From positions 70,080,600 through 70,144,599 of the forward strand of contig NC_083602.1 of assembly GCF_029168945.1 (NCBI RefSeq): DNA of 64,000 nucleotides, read 5' to 3'. Position 1 is the stretch's first letter; each line of letters opens with the position of its first letter. The notes under the pieces are model-generated. The model was not told the DNA's origin and ran no database searches. It saw only the letters and a list, made by a program, of their open reading frames with translations. The position numbers and the translations under genes were made by a program. Positions 1 through 10,158 of the stretch are shown here, piece after piece. This stretch comes from Cannabis sativa (taxonomy: Eukaryota; Streptophyta; Magnoliopsida; Rosales; Cannabaceae).

Positions 1-255
1 AGCATGCCTAGAATGGACGAGATGATCGCATGGTGACACCATAGACTCGATGTCTCGAATCTCGATGGTTCCTGGTTCCGCGAGCTCCTGCTCCATCCTC
101 TCAATGTCTGCTGAGGACAGCGGACCCACTTCTGTGTTTGCGACCTCTTCCTCTGAGATCGAGGTCGAAATAAAGCTATCTTCCTGGGGATCCTCGTCAC
201 CATCAAACTCGTTGCCTCCTGAGCCAAGCACTTGGCTATCTGATAGATCGCTCAT
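1..255 (-). CDS. N-terminal part of antisense ORF carried by T0 (continues off the left edge)
   Basis: The minus strand reads open from an ATG at 255-253 to the window edge, 85 codons without a stop. The protein begins MSDLSDSQVLGSGG and is strongly acidic and Ser/Glu-rich, with no recognisable catalytic motif in the visible part. The start is favoured because a textbook splice acceptor, a pyrimidine-rich run ending CTTTCAG, sits directly in front of the ATG (256-262). The ORF runs opposite to the retrotransposon and lies upstream of its 3' LTR, the position of known extra antisense ORFs in Tat-lineage elements. T1 has a fuller, more decayed gene in the same place. Function is unknown. An alternative is that this is coincidental open frame, but codon-like composition and the splice context argue against that. 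Confidence 0.6.
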   Translation of the reverse strand, partial: MSDLSDSQVLGSGGNEFDGDEDPQEDSFISTSISEEEVANTEVGPLSSADIERMEQELAEPGTIEIRDIESMVSPCDHLVHSRHA

Positions 256-1173
256 CTGAAAGATAGAAGATCTTTTCAGCGTGGTGAATGTGCGAAAACA
301 AAGTAAGTGACCTCACCTGCATATAAAATATAAAATCCTCTTGGGGATGATTTGAATTCTTTCGAAAACCTATCAACCCACCAAGGCGTGAAAACTCAGG
401 TGTGCGAGTAGAAGGATATCTCAAAAAACGGGTGGGTGTATCCCAGTAACCTAAGCGACATGCGTTTTCGAGCATGACCCTGAAGTGACTGGGAGACACC
501 CACCATTTTGAGGAACTTAACTAATCACAACCTGCGAATATGTCACGCGACAGCTGGCGTTTTACCTCAAAAACGGTTGGGAGAATCCCAGTGACTCAAG
601 GGACATGCGTTCTCGAGCATGACCCTGAAGTTACTGGGATACTCCAACCGTTTCGAGAAAATCTGCCAGCCAAAGAGTACGCTTATATCGGAGCACTGGC
701 ACATGCCACAAATGGCTGGGCATTTCACAGTACTTCAAGGAACATATGATCGCACATATGAGCATTGGAATACTGTGACACGCCCACCATTTGAAAGACT
801 TAACCAATGTTCTCGCAATAAAATATACAGAGTATAAAATCCTAAGGTTTAAAACAACGACTAGAAGTAATAAAGTCTCTGTGAAACCTAGGATAAGCAG
901 ACATGCGAGTATTCGAAGTGTTCATCCAAATACCCGCGTGTATTCAGAAGATAAAGATGCGGTTATTCAAACATTCTTCCTAAAGTTCACGGTTATGCAA
1001 ATTCCATGTCAATTTTTCTGGGATTACCCAGTTCTACACTAAAAAAAAGCATGGCCCTATGTGTATTTCCTATAAACATGGATTTCTAAAATCCCTCAAA
1101 ATACCAAAAACCCAGAAAAGGCAGTTTCATATTTTAAACAGAAACCAAAAATGCAATTGAATTTGAAACTAAC
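256..1173 (-). other. Putative 5'-UTR intron of the T0 antisense gene
   Basis: On the minus strand, AAAG|GTTAGT at 1173-1168 is a plausible donor and CTTTCAG at 262-256 is a strong acceptor abutting the ATG. The 918-bp interval contains the tandem hairpin array (420-850) and no long supported ORF. Inferred from splice consensus only. Confidence 0.45.
420..850. repeat. Three tandem long-hairpin units, period about 140-146 bp
   Basis: Units begin near 420, 566 and 706, each with the phrase CTCAAAAA-CGG or a variant. Each folds on itself. Unit 1 has arms 431-450 and 485-504 (18 of 20 paired). Unit 2 has arms 574-595 and 630-650. Unit 3 has arms about 714-733 and 768-788. Each has an inner stem near its loop: CATGC...GCATG in units 1 and 2, CATATG...CATATG in unit 3. 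The outer arms differ between units yet still pair: GGTGGGTG with CACCCACC in unit 1, GGTTGG with CCAACC in unit 2. TATAAAATCCT flanks the region on both sides (near 327 and 833). It lies in the 3' noncoding part of T0. Confidence 0.75.
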
Positions 1174-1354
1174 CTTTAGTTTTGATGATTCGTTCCTGCG
1201 ATTGCTCTCGATCACTTCCGAGATTGAAGAGATTTTAGAAGGAGAAGTAGGAATCTTGGCAGAGTATGGAGGTTTCTTTGAAATCTCTGTAAGGGAGGGA
1301 AAAGGAAGCTAAGGATGAGACGGAAAAATGAAGGATTTAGTTCGTATCAAAGGG

Positions 1355-1362
1355 TTTAAATA
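1355..1362 (-). promoter_or_regulatory. TATA-like box for the antisense gene
   Basis: The minus strand reads GGGTATTTAAACCC here. About 30 bp downstream begins a C/T-rich leader (about 1330 to 1174) with no obvious coding sequence that ends at the donor-like GTTAGT. TATA box, leader, intron and ATG lie in the right order for a plant promoter. Confidence 0.4.
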
Positions 1363-1638
1363 CCCGTATCCCTTATTAATTGGGATTACGACACGTGGCA
1401 GCAAGAATGCCTAATGTCGCCCAATCTAACAGCCAGCCATGGCCACGCCTACACGAAAACTGAAGAGTTTCGTGACGTGGCACCATAAATGCAATAAAAA
1501 GCAATAATTACAGCCGTCATTTTTCGAAGCCCTCGAAGGGACAACCAAAGGTCACCTACTCGTGACAACCTTTCACCTGTCTCTCGCGTATAGTTTCCAT
1601 TGTGACCGCATCTGTCACATCGCGAAACTAGGGGCATG
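1363..1638. other. Noncoding stretch before the T0 3' LTR
   Basis: No supported gene. The only recognisable item is a purine-rich AGGGGCATG tract at the right end, placed as a polypurine tract would be for second-strand priming of a plus-strand element. Confidence 0.4.
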
Positions 1639-2579
1639 TGTTATAGTGAGATTTCTCTCACCTAGAAACTCGAGACCAGACTCCTATTGGAGGACACGTG
1701 TATTTAGATTTCCAATGAAAGCTGAGATGTCCATGTGAGACTCCTCAAGTTTAAACCTCACCTGAGCTAGAATTAGCGAGATGATGCGAGTATGACCAAA
1801 GTCTGATCGCATAACTGTAACTCGCATTATGTGGGACTAGAGAACGGATCCAACTCGCGTGTATCAAGATATGTGCAAAGTATCCTTTCTATACTCCTGC
1901 AAAAGCATAGAGATCGATTATCTATAATGCGAGTTGGTCCCAATGATCTAACAGCCTCGATAAACCAATATAGACTCGCGTGTCTAGGTTTTATCAGCTC
2001 GTCATACGATGTCCATAGATGCGACTATATAAGATCGAAGACGTCCTAAACTTAATTAAATGTTAGGTCTATCTTAAGCCCGCGAGCTTACACTAGAATA
2101 TGAACAGTCAACTCGCATGTTAGAAGACACATACGTTGCTGTATTTAGTGAATAGAAACTGTTATTCATTTATTGATGTTTACGTTTTTAGTTTAATTAT
2201 TGTAATTCAATGTGCAAACGGATTGACAATGAATGCAATCTTTGTATAACTAATTGGAAACTTGCTTTGTATATAAAGGAGTGATCCACCATGAAATGAG
2301 ACCCACGAAAAGTCTTGCTACAGTGGACTAAGCAGACTGTGATCTGACTAAACCACTATAATCCTTTGTCTTCTTGTTATTTCTAGTTTTCTGATAAAGT
2401 ATTTACATTCCCAGCTTGAGTACTCGCCATTTTAGGTTGAATACTCGCAATTGCTCTTCAAACAATTTCTTCTTGTTATTAATATTATTACATACTTTTG
2501 GTGTTGCGAATTTTGCTCGACAACACAACTCACTAAAAGGAAGGCCAAGTCAGCACCCGAGTAAACAAAGACCCTAACA
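1639..2579 (+). repeat. 3' LTR of T0 (TGTTATAG...CTAACA)
   Basis: 941 bp starting TG and ending CA. A purine-rich tract precedes it and a TATATAAA box lies at 2270-2277. About 30 bp past the box, a GTGGACT...ACCAC block resembles the post-TATA part of the T2 LTR. The second LTR copy lies outside the window, so boundaries rest on terminal dinucleotides and analogy with T1 and T2. Confidence 0.65.
2270..2277 (+). promoter_or_regulatory. TATA box in T0 LTR
   Basis: TATATAAA lies about 300 bp before the LTR end, at the U3/R position expected for a gypsy LTR. Confidence 0.5.
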
Positions 2580-3290
2580 CTTAAATGGGGATCAAATGAC
2601 AAACCAACTCCCTCTTAGGAGCTAGCCAGCCACCCTTGGCCAGTCCTATGGTTGGCTAGCACAGGGACAGCACAATGGCTGGCTAAACTAGCTAGCATCG
2701 GGACCTACCCTATGCAGCCCTCATTGAAAACTCGTACACGTGGCGAGGAGTAATGGGCTACAAATTCAGCCCCAAAAGTCTAAAAAATGACTAATAAACA
2801 TCTAGAATCAAGGACATTTTGGTCTTTTGTAAATATCTAATAAGCTGTATAATTTCTAAGGGATTTTAATTGTAAACCTAGGGTTTAAGGCTTCATATAT
2901 AATGGCCTTAACCTTTGACTGAAAACCTAAGTAGCCTAAGTTGTCTCTAAGCTAGAAACCTGATCTCAAACTCTAAGTGTCTGATTAACTTTCTCTCTCT
3001 TCCTCATTCTCTCTCACACGCCTACCTTAAGTTTTCCAACACCCTAGGTTGTCCAAACTTGAAAACTGCTAGGTATTGATTCATACATTGTAATCCTAAG
3101 GGTACTATAGCAGATCCAACCTATAGTTATCTGGATAGTAACTCTCTCGGTATAATACAACTAAAAGGGCGGTAGGTCGATACCCGCTATCCCAAGGGGG
3201 TCGAACCTCTATAACAAATCCTATTGTCTATTGATTTTTATTCTTATTTGTTCACACACGTGGCAAGCATCAAATCTACATGACCCCGCT
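2580..3290 (+). other. LTR-like sequence of another, unclassified element
   Basis: Contains a TATA-like CATATATAAT near 2893, a CT-rich leader (about 2990-3015) and a GGGGGTCGAACCTC...ATTGTC block typical of the R-U5 region of some plant LTRs. A degenerate TGACCCCGCTGTCGG near 3279 resembles a GGCGCC-type primer site. No TG start is visible, because T0 appears to be inserted at 2579/2580. No ORF. Low-confidence interpretation. Confidence 0.3.
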
Positions 3291-3783
3291 GTCGGTTGAT
3301 CACTTTTTGAGGTCAAAAATTATATATTTTTTGAAAGTATATGATGTAGACAAAGGATTTTTTAATTTTACAATTTACATTGAAATAGGAACTTACTAGA
3401 TCATGTGAAGCTCCTATTGTACTATTGAGAGGTTGTTAAGATCATGAAGGGTTTTGATTGCTACAAGTATTTTTTTACATTTGATATTATAATTAAATAA
3501 AATAAATAAATTTAATTTTCACCAATCTTAGCATAAATAATAAAAACATAGTCGTCACCCTAAGTTCACTAACACCACGTGGACATAGTTTTTAAAAAAC
3601 CATTTAGCTTCAAAAGAGAACTACATATTTGATTATTTTTTATTAGTGTATATATTAAAGTTCGTATTTCTTTATTAGTGTATATATTAAAATTTGGTTG
3701 TTCGGATTTTGTATGGATTGAATACTTCTTATTATTCTTTACGAAATTTTTTTTAATAAAATTTCTTGAACTTCTCATGTAAT
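3291..3783. other. AT-rich noncoding DNA with a short tandem duplication
   Basis: No gene seen. TATTAGTGTATATATTAAA occurs at 3641 and again at 3673, a 32-bp tandem duplication. Positions 3319-3397 resemble 28949-29045. Confidence 0.5.
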
Positions 3784-3797
3784 AAATATACTTGGGT
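3784..3797. repeat. Left target-site duplication of LINE1 (14 bp)
   Basis: AAATATACTTGGGT here is identical to 16049-16062, directly after the LINE poly(A) tail. Confidence 0.9.
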
Positions 3798-5571
3798 CCA
3801 TTGTTGAATCCGAAATTTTTTGAGAAATATTGGTCCATTATTGGCAGTGATGTGATCCATACAGTTAAACATTTCTTTACAACCGAACAAATGCCAGTAA
3901 GGCTGAATAATACGAATATTGAGCTAATCCCAAAAAAAAAGAACCCTGAGCAAATGAGTGAGCTGCGCCCCATTTCTCTCTGCAATGTCATGGCTAAAGT
4001 TATTACTAAGGTTCTTGCTAACAGAATGAAGGGATTATAGTCTGAGGTTATCTCCAAGCATCAGAGCGCTTTTATCCCTGACAGACTGATTACTGATAAT
4101 ATTATGGTCTCTTTCGAAATTCTATATTATCTTAAGCGGAAGCAGGTGGGCAAGGATGGTTTTATGGCGATGAAGTTTGATTTGAGTAAGTCTTATGATC
4201 GAGTGGATTGGCATTTCTTGTGTGCTATGCTTGCTCGGTTGGGATTTGCTGATAAATGGATTCGTCTTATTTTTGGAAGCTTGTCCTCGGTACAGTACTA
4301 GATTGTGAGTAGTGGCCGAACTATGGGGCCTATTGTGCCTAGTAGAGGCCTACAACAAGGCGACCCTATATCTCCTTATCTTTTTTTGGTATGTGCTAAA
4401 GCTTTTTCTGATCTTATTCGCAAGTTTGAAGAGAGGAAGTGGCTGCATGGTTGTAAAGTGGCTAATGGAGCGTCTAGTGTCTCTCATATGCTCTTTGCGG
4501 ATGACAACTTTTTGTATTATAATGCGACTAATTGTGAGATGAATCGGGTTCTTCAGTTGCTTAGGATGTTTGCTACTACAACGGGACAGGGTGTTAATTT
4601 TAGGAAGTCTTCTGTCTTTTTTAGCACTAATACTTCATCTCATTTGCGGCAGGCCATCTGTGCTACTCTAGGCATCCATCTCATTTGCGGGACAAAGTTC
4701 AGAAGCGGATCTAGTCTTGGGACAATAAATTTCTATCTCATGCAGGAAAGGAAGTTCTTATTAAATCAGTTCTTCAATCTCTTCCGGCCTATACAATGAA
4801 TGTGTTTCTCATTCCTGTTGGAATTTGTCAGGACATTGAGTGAGCTATTACCAAGTTCTGGTGGAGGTCAAATAAGAATAAAGGCATACACTGGCTAAGC
4901 TGGGACAAGCTAACGAAACACTAGAGCAATGGTTGCATGGGATTTCGAGATTTAAGCGACTTCAACTTTTCGTCAGGGTCTTTTTTCACATCGACTTTGG
5001 GGTGTAATCCAAGTTATATTTGGAGAAGTGTGTTTGAGGTCAAAGAGTTAGTTCGAGCTGGGGTTCGGCGATTGGTGGGTGATGGTTCTACCATTAATAT
5101 CTTGTCTGAGCCTTGGCTTCCTGATGAGATGAACCCGTACATTGAATTTGTCCATCCGGGGCTTGTGGGAAAGTCGGTAGACTCTTTAATGAAAGTCGGG
5201 CTGGTTGAATGGGATGGGGAAGTATTAGCTGATGTGCTCACTGGTAGAGATCAAGCTTTGGTGTGGAAAATCCGCTAAGTAGTCATATGAGTTCTGATTT
5301 GTTGTACTCGTTACATGATGCGTCAGGGGTTTTCACTGTTAAGAGTGCATATTCTCTGCTTCAATCAATGAAATCCAACAGAGATATCCCAGATAGCTCT
5401 GGGTTCTGGCGGTTCTTGTGGCAGTTACAGCTCCCTCCAAAGGTTCTTAATTTTCTTTGGAGAGCTTCTACCAACAGTCTCCCGACTCGGTTTCATCTTT
5501 CCATAAAACATGTTCCAATTGCTGCAACATGTCTGTTCTGTCTTGCTGCTCCTGAGACGACTCTGCATGTG
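3798..5571 (+). pseudogene. LINE1 ORF2 fragment: reverse transcriptase and start of the zinc-binding region
   Basis: Encodes the core of an L1-type reverse transcriptase, which copies its own RNA at a nicked genomic target. Visible motifs in order: NIELIPKKKNPEQMSELRPI, SLCNVMAKVITKVLANRM, the palm motif FDLSKSYDRVDW, GLQQGDPISPYLF, and the catalytic box as FADDN (about 4494-4508). The FADD form is usual in plant L1 proteins. Downstream come the HVLV residues of the zf-RVT region, where the Copia element is inserted. In-frame TAG codons lie near 4038 and 4300, with further frame changes near 4300, 4800 and 5270, so no active enzyme can be made. The endonuclease is missing through 5' truncation. 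Confidence 0.9.
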
Positions 5572-5576
5572 CTGGT
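5572..5576. repeat. Left target duplication of the Copia insertion (CTGGT)
   Basis: CTGGT is repeated at 15223-15227, immediately outside the other LTR. Five bp is the usual Copia duplication. Confidence 0.92.
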
Positions 5577-7487
5577 TGTTGGGAATTATTTTACCAGGAT
5601 CTTAGATCTACTCACAAGTATGTTTATTAACATCCTAAATATGAACTTTCTAAAACGATAAAATAAACACATATAAAGTTAAGAAAACCTTACATTGATG
5701 CAGCGGAATAAATGTCTCCTTCCACTCAGATCTCTAACCCTTGATTCCTTTCTGTAGCAGAGTATAATCAAGATCTGAGCCCGAATCTCCTTCTTCTTCA
5801 AGCTTTGATCCTTCACAGTCTTCCAATTTATGATTGAGTTACTGCTTGCTGTGTGTGGGCACTTACTCTTTCACTAGGGTCACGAAAAAGATGAAGGAAA
5901 AGAGGGAGAGAGGTTTCGGCCAAGGTAGAGAGTGAGGAAGGCTCAGTTTTCTGAAGAGAGAAATTTCTGTCAGAAAGGCTTATTGAAAACTTATTTTTTG
6001 ACTGAGCCATCACTTTCTATTTATAGGCAACTTACTAGGTTTAAGTTTAGAATTATTTGGCATTAAAATAATGAAAATAATAATTTGAAAAAGCCTTATA
6101 AGTGGCCGGACATAGGTGTTGTAATGGGCCCCACTTAATTTTGCAATTTTATCAAATTTTATCTCTATTTTCTCAAAAATGCCAATTTTCCAATTCTAAC
6201 CTTTTAAATGCCAAAACTAATTATTTAATAATTAAAACACATTATTAAATAATATTGTCATTTAATTTAATTATTAATTAGACATATAAAGTCTATTAAT
6301 AAATAAATAAACCTAGAAAACTCTTTTCCTTACAATTTCACCCCTGCTTAGTGAAAATTCATAAAATCAGACATAGTCTAACTTTAGAATTATAATTGAT
6401 CAATCACGAATCAATTAATGAGTCTTACAAGCAGAATGTTCTCAACTAGAATGGGGACCATGGATCTATATGCTGAGCTTCCAATAAGTGAACCAAATTT
6501 ACCAAGTAAATTCCTACTTATTAATTCTTCGTTGAATCCACTCTTAGAACTTAGAATTGCACTCTCAGACTTATATAGAGCATATTGTATGTTTCACGAT
6601 ACCAATATACTATCTCATTTAACCATTGTTATAATCTTATTATGATTTAAAGATCCTCTATATAGATGATTTACATCGAGATGGGATTTCTTTACCGTTC
6701 TCACCCCTCAATGTATTTTGCCCCTTAAAACACTTAGCTACCTGTAAATGGTGTTTAGTGATCTAATAATTAGTCAGTTAAACAAGAGCTCATCCATTTA
6801 CTTCTATTTGCTAAGCTCGAAGGGAATCATCACTTAACTTCTATACACCGGTAGAAGCTATAGATTCTATATTTATGTTCAAGACTCCCACTCAATCATA
6901 CTATCATGTTCCCAAAATATACGTATCACCCTGACCCAAAAGTAGGCTTAACTAATAAATCAAAGAACATGAATAGCACTCCTGAGTTGAGCCTAAGCAT
7001 ATCAGGATTTAGATTCTTTTCAATCTTAAGATCAACTACTGATATTGACTTGGAAAGATATGTATAACGGTAAGTTTGTAATATCTTAACTTAGTTGCAA
7101 TATCGGTCCATTCCAATGTATACTCCATACATTCGAAACTAGTATACTTTACTAATGTCCTGGAAAGAACATAACACTTACTCCAAGTGTAAGTACACAT
7201 CATCGCTGATTATCACATTAGTGTAAATCCAATAACAACGATGAAACAGGACCAAAACTTTTGATTCATATGATCACAATCACATTCCACTGTGTTGACG
7301 ATACTGTAATTGTGAATAAACATATGATCTGGATTTAACTGATTTTGTGTGTATGAATGTAATAAACATATTAAACATATTAAACCATCAGCATGTAAAA
7401 TTCATGCAAACATAAATCACTTCAAATTTCTTATATTGATAACTAATCAGATTGTAAAGAGTTTTATTTAGGGCATAAAACCTAACA
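5577..7487 (-). repeat. Left LTR (3' LTR) of the gag-only Copia element, full length
   Basis: 1911 bp, TG to CA. It keeps the segment 5787-6320 that the right LTR has lost. On the minus strand CTATAAATAG (6018-6025 core) is the likely promoter. Just right of the LTR, the minus strand carries AAGTGGGAGTT, the polypurine tract. Confidence 0.9.
6018..6025 (-). promoter_or_regulatory. TATA box of the Copia LTR
   Basis: Minus strand reads CTATAAATAG. It is the only well-formed TATA box noticed in this LTR, and the corresponding segment is deleted from the 5' (right) LTR. Confidence 0.6.
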
Positions 7488-9300
7488 AACTCCCACTTGC
7501 ACTAATATAAAACAAACTGCGCAAATAGGTCAATCTGATGTCTTGATCTTCAGATCAAGTGTAGTATATTTGAATCCACCCAAACTTCTGGAAACTAGTT
7601 CATAAATACTCTTATGAAACATCCTTTACTATATGCTTTACTCATCAAGGGATACTGAAATCTTTCTTGTTTTAAAAGTACATCTGAATTAACAGAGGAC
7701 ATATCTCTCATATTTTAAAATATGTAATTGAGATAATACAGTGTAGACTTTTCTTCAGTGATATAACTTTCTGGTATTTTCGAACAGACCAAGTTATAGT
7801 TCTTCTCTGGTAGAGCTTGAATTATTATACAATAATTCCTCCACCCCCAAAGTAAGCACCATCTTAAGAATTTCGAAATTAGATGGTGTGATACAAAGAC
7901 AACTGATACACAGTTCCTTAATATCTGACATATAGATCACTTTCATAAATCCTTCTTGAATATCTTCTAATGTTCCCTATTTGATTACATCTCAGATAGC
8001 TCCCACTCAATAGCAGATGTCTGGTTAAATAATACTTTTAACCTCTGATTGTTTAGAGAGTTACCTAGTTGTGACTTTTGTATTAGTCTGAAACTTTAAG
8101 TCAAGACTAAGTCATCAACTTAGCAGACTAGTATTTGAAGTGAAAAATATATGCCAGAGATTAAAGTAATCAAAATTAAGATACCATAAAATTTTATGAG
8201 GATTAAGAATTCTTGGTTCAAGTCATTCGAATGGACTGAACTAGAGTTCTTTATCTTATTCTCATAATTCTGATAAGCTATATCTATCCATGTGAATGGA
8301 TAGATTTGCTTTTCAGTAGTGTTCTTAAGTATCTATCACAATTATCAACCTAATGAAGATGGGTATAGAACTTTAAAATTCTCCCACTCAATTAAGGTAG
8401 TGTGAAACTTTAACAAAGAACTTTCAAAGGTATCATACTTTTACTTACAACTGTAAAACGAAATGGAACATACAATCAAGATCAAGAATTTATATTGACA
8501 ATAGCTGACTCATTATATTACTTCTATGTTTAAACAAGATATGTGTTTCATAGGGAATTGTGGAATAGACTCCACCCCTAAGAATATACATATAGGGTAC
8601 TATGGAAAATCTCCACCCCTAAGTATATAGAGATTATGATCCACCCCTAAAGGTTGTAAAGATCATGATTCTCTGTGTGATAGAGTTTATGTGGAGTTGA
8701 ATACTATCCAGAGTTCATTAGATATAAAAGATCGTTGAACTGCATAGTTTTCTTAACTTTTCTCCACCCCTATCAGATCATAAGATCCTTTTATTAAACA
8801 AATTCTTAATAATTGTATGAGAATTAACAATTATTGATAAACATAGAAATAATTTCTAGTGTTTATATAATATAACTCTATGAAGAGTTGTAAATATTAT
8901 AGAATTTGCATCAATAATAAAAACACTTACACATACAAACATATAAATATAATGTGGTAATAATTGATGAAGATAAAATTAAATGAAGCTCAATCTCATA
9001 AATTGCAATAGTGAATTTCGAAAAAAAAACTTTATTAATAAAAAAATGTATTGCAACAATATGAGAAAACAGGGATAAATATCCCTAACTAAAATTTGAA
9101 ATCCAAATTGTCTTTAAACTAAAACAATTAATTCAAAAATTGAAGAGCTTCATCTTCATCTGGACGATTTCACCCTTGGTCCAGCTTGCTGATCCAACTC
9201 AATTGAGTTCAAGTAGATTGGCCTATAAGAAGAAGAAAACAAATAAACAAAGTTTAGTCCAGAATTATAAATCCAATTGGATAATAATTCACTAAACTTT
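7488..9300 (-). other. 3' noncoding internal region of the gag-only Copia element
   Basis: No coding potential recognised; the Copia pol domains expected downstream of gag are absent. The decamer TCCACCCCTA occurs at 8571, 8612, 8640 and 8763 (minus strand TAGGGGTGGA), with a close relative at 7841. Minus-strand AATAAAG near 9030 could serve as a polyadenylation-type signal after gag. Confidence 0.6.
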
Positions 9301-10158
9301 TTAAAGTTTATTAATGGAAATATCTTGTTTCTTTGCAAGAAGTTTAGGACACTGGGGTTTCCAATGACCTTTCTCATTGCAGTAGAAACACTTTCCTTTA
9401 AGTGTAGCATCACCAGAAGAAGCAGTCTTTTTCATGACTTTTGTTCGCTTCTTGGTGTTCTTCCACTTCTTCTTCGATTTGGGCTTTGAAGCAGAGGCGA
9501 CATTTGCTTCAGGTTTCATCGTCCCATTACCATTACCAGGATGAGGTTTACTCCCTTACTTCTTGGGTCCTCCAATCAAATTTTCATAAGTTTGAAGGTC
9601 ATTGACTAATTCATGAAAGTCAATTTCCTTCTTATTCATGACATAATTTGATGTGTATGGTAGAAATGTTGGAGTCAGGCTGTTCAAGATAAGACTTACT
9701 TGAGTAGCACTGTCCATTTCAGCACCATGATCCTGGGCTTCTTGGAAATAACTGGACATGAGGAGAACATGATCACGCACGTTTTGATGAGGTTCCATCC
9801 GTGCGTTAATGTACTTCTTAGTCGCGTCAAAGCGTGACTGAAGTGATGCCTTACCGAATAGCTCATTTAACTTCGTCATAACTTCAGCAGCCTTCTCAGT
9901 TTTAGAAAACCGAGTTTTGAGGGTGTCAACCATGCTAGAAAGCATAAAGTATAGAGCTTTGTCATTTGCCTTCTGCCAACGCTCATACTTTTCTTTCACA
10001 GCTTTGGATGCATTATCCCCAGGCACTTCAGGTGACGGCTCAGTTAAAACAAACAACGCACTTTCTCCTATGAGAGCAATATTAATGTTTTCATTCCATT
10101 TATTAAAGTTAGATCCATTCAGCTTATTTTCAGTCAACAGTGATAACATGGGATTCAT
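9301..10158 (-). pseudogene. gag: Copia-type Gag with CCHC zinc knuckle, one internal stop
   Basis: Gag forms the virus-like particle and binds element RNA. The ORF opens with MNPMLSLLTENKLNGSNFNK, the N-terminal pattern of plant Copia Gag (UBN2/Retrotran_gag type: L-N-G-x-N-F/Y-x-x-W). A central MLSSMVDTLK and ARMEPHQNVRDHVLLMSSYF block follows. A CX2CX4HX4C knuckle (CFYCNEKGHWKPQC) lies near the C terminus (about 9400-9359). Frame is preserved from 10158 to 9301 (286 codons) except for one TAA at 9558-9556, just after GGPKK. Readthrough or recent loss are both possible. No protease motif follows. The leader upstream is unusually long (about 3.7 kb to the primer site). Confidence 0.88.

Larger units (their letters stand above)
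1..2579 (+). mobile_element. Tat/Retand-type Ty3/gypsy retrotransposon T0, 3' part only
   Basis: Only the 3' end of this plus-strand element is inside the window. The order is: an antisense ORF on the minus strand (1-255), a noncoding stretch with tandem hairpins (420-850), a purine-rich AGGGGCATG tract just before 1639, and a 941-bp LTR (1639-2579). This matches T1 (16203-28492), which also has an antisense gene between integrase and the 3' LTR. The LTR contains a GTGGACT...ACCAC block like the one in the T2 LTR (52055-52979). If intact, the 5-bp target duplication would be CTTAA (2580-2584), but the left end lies outside the window. Tat lineage is inferred from architecture; no polymerase domain is visible here. 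Confidence 0.7.

Noticed and set aside
236..499. 87-codon minus-strand ORF overlapping the start of the antisense gene
   Set aside because: Out of frame with the supported ORF, reads through the hairpin array and putative intron, and has no recognisable domain.
6418..6645. 75-codon plus-strand ORF, repeated identically at 14152-14379
   Set aside because: The duplication comes from the two LTRs of one element; it is antisense to the element and has no domain.
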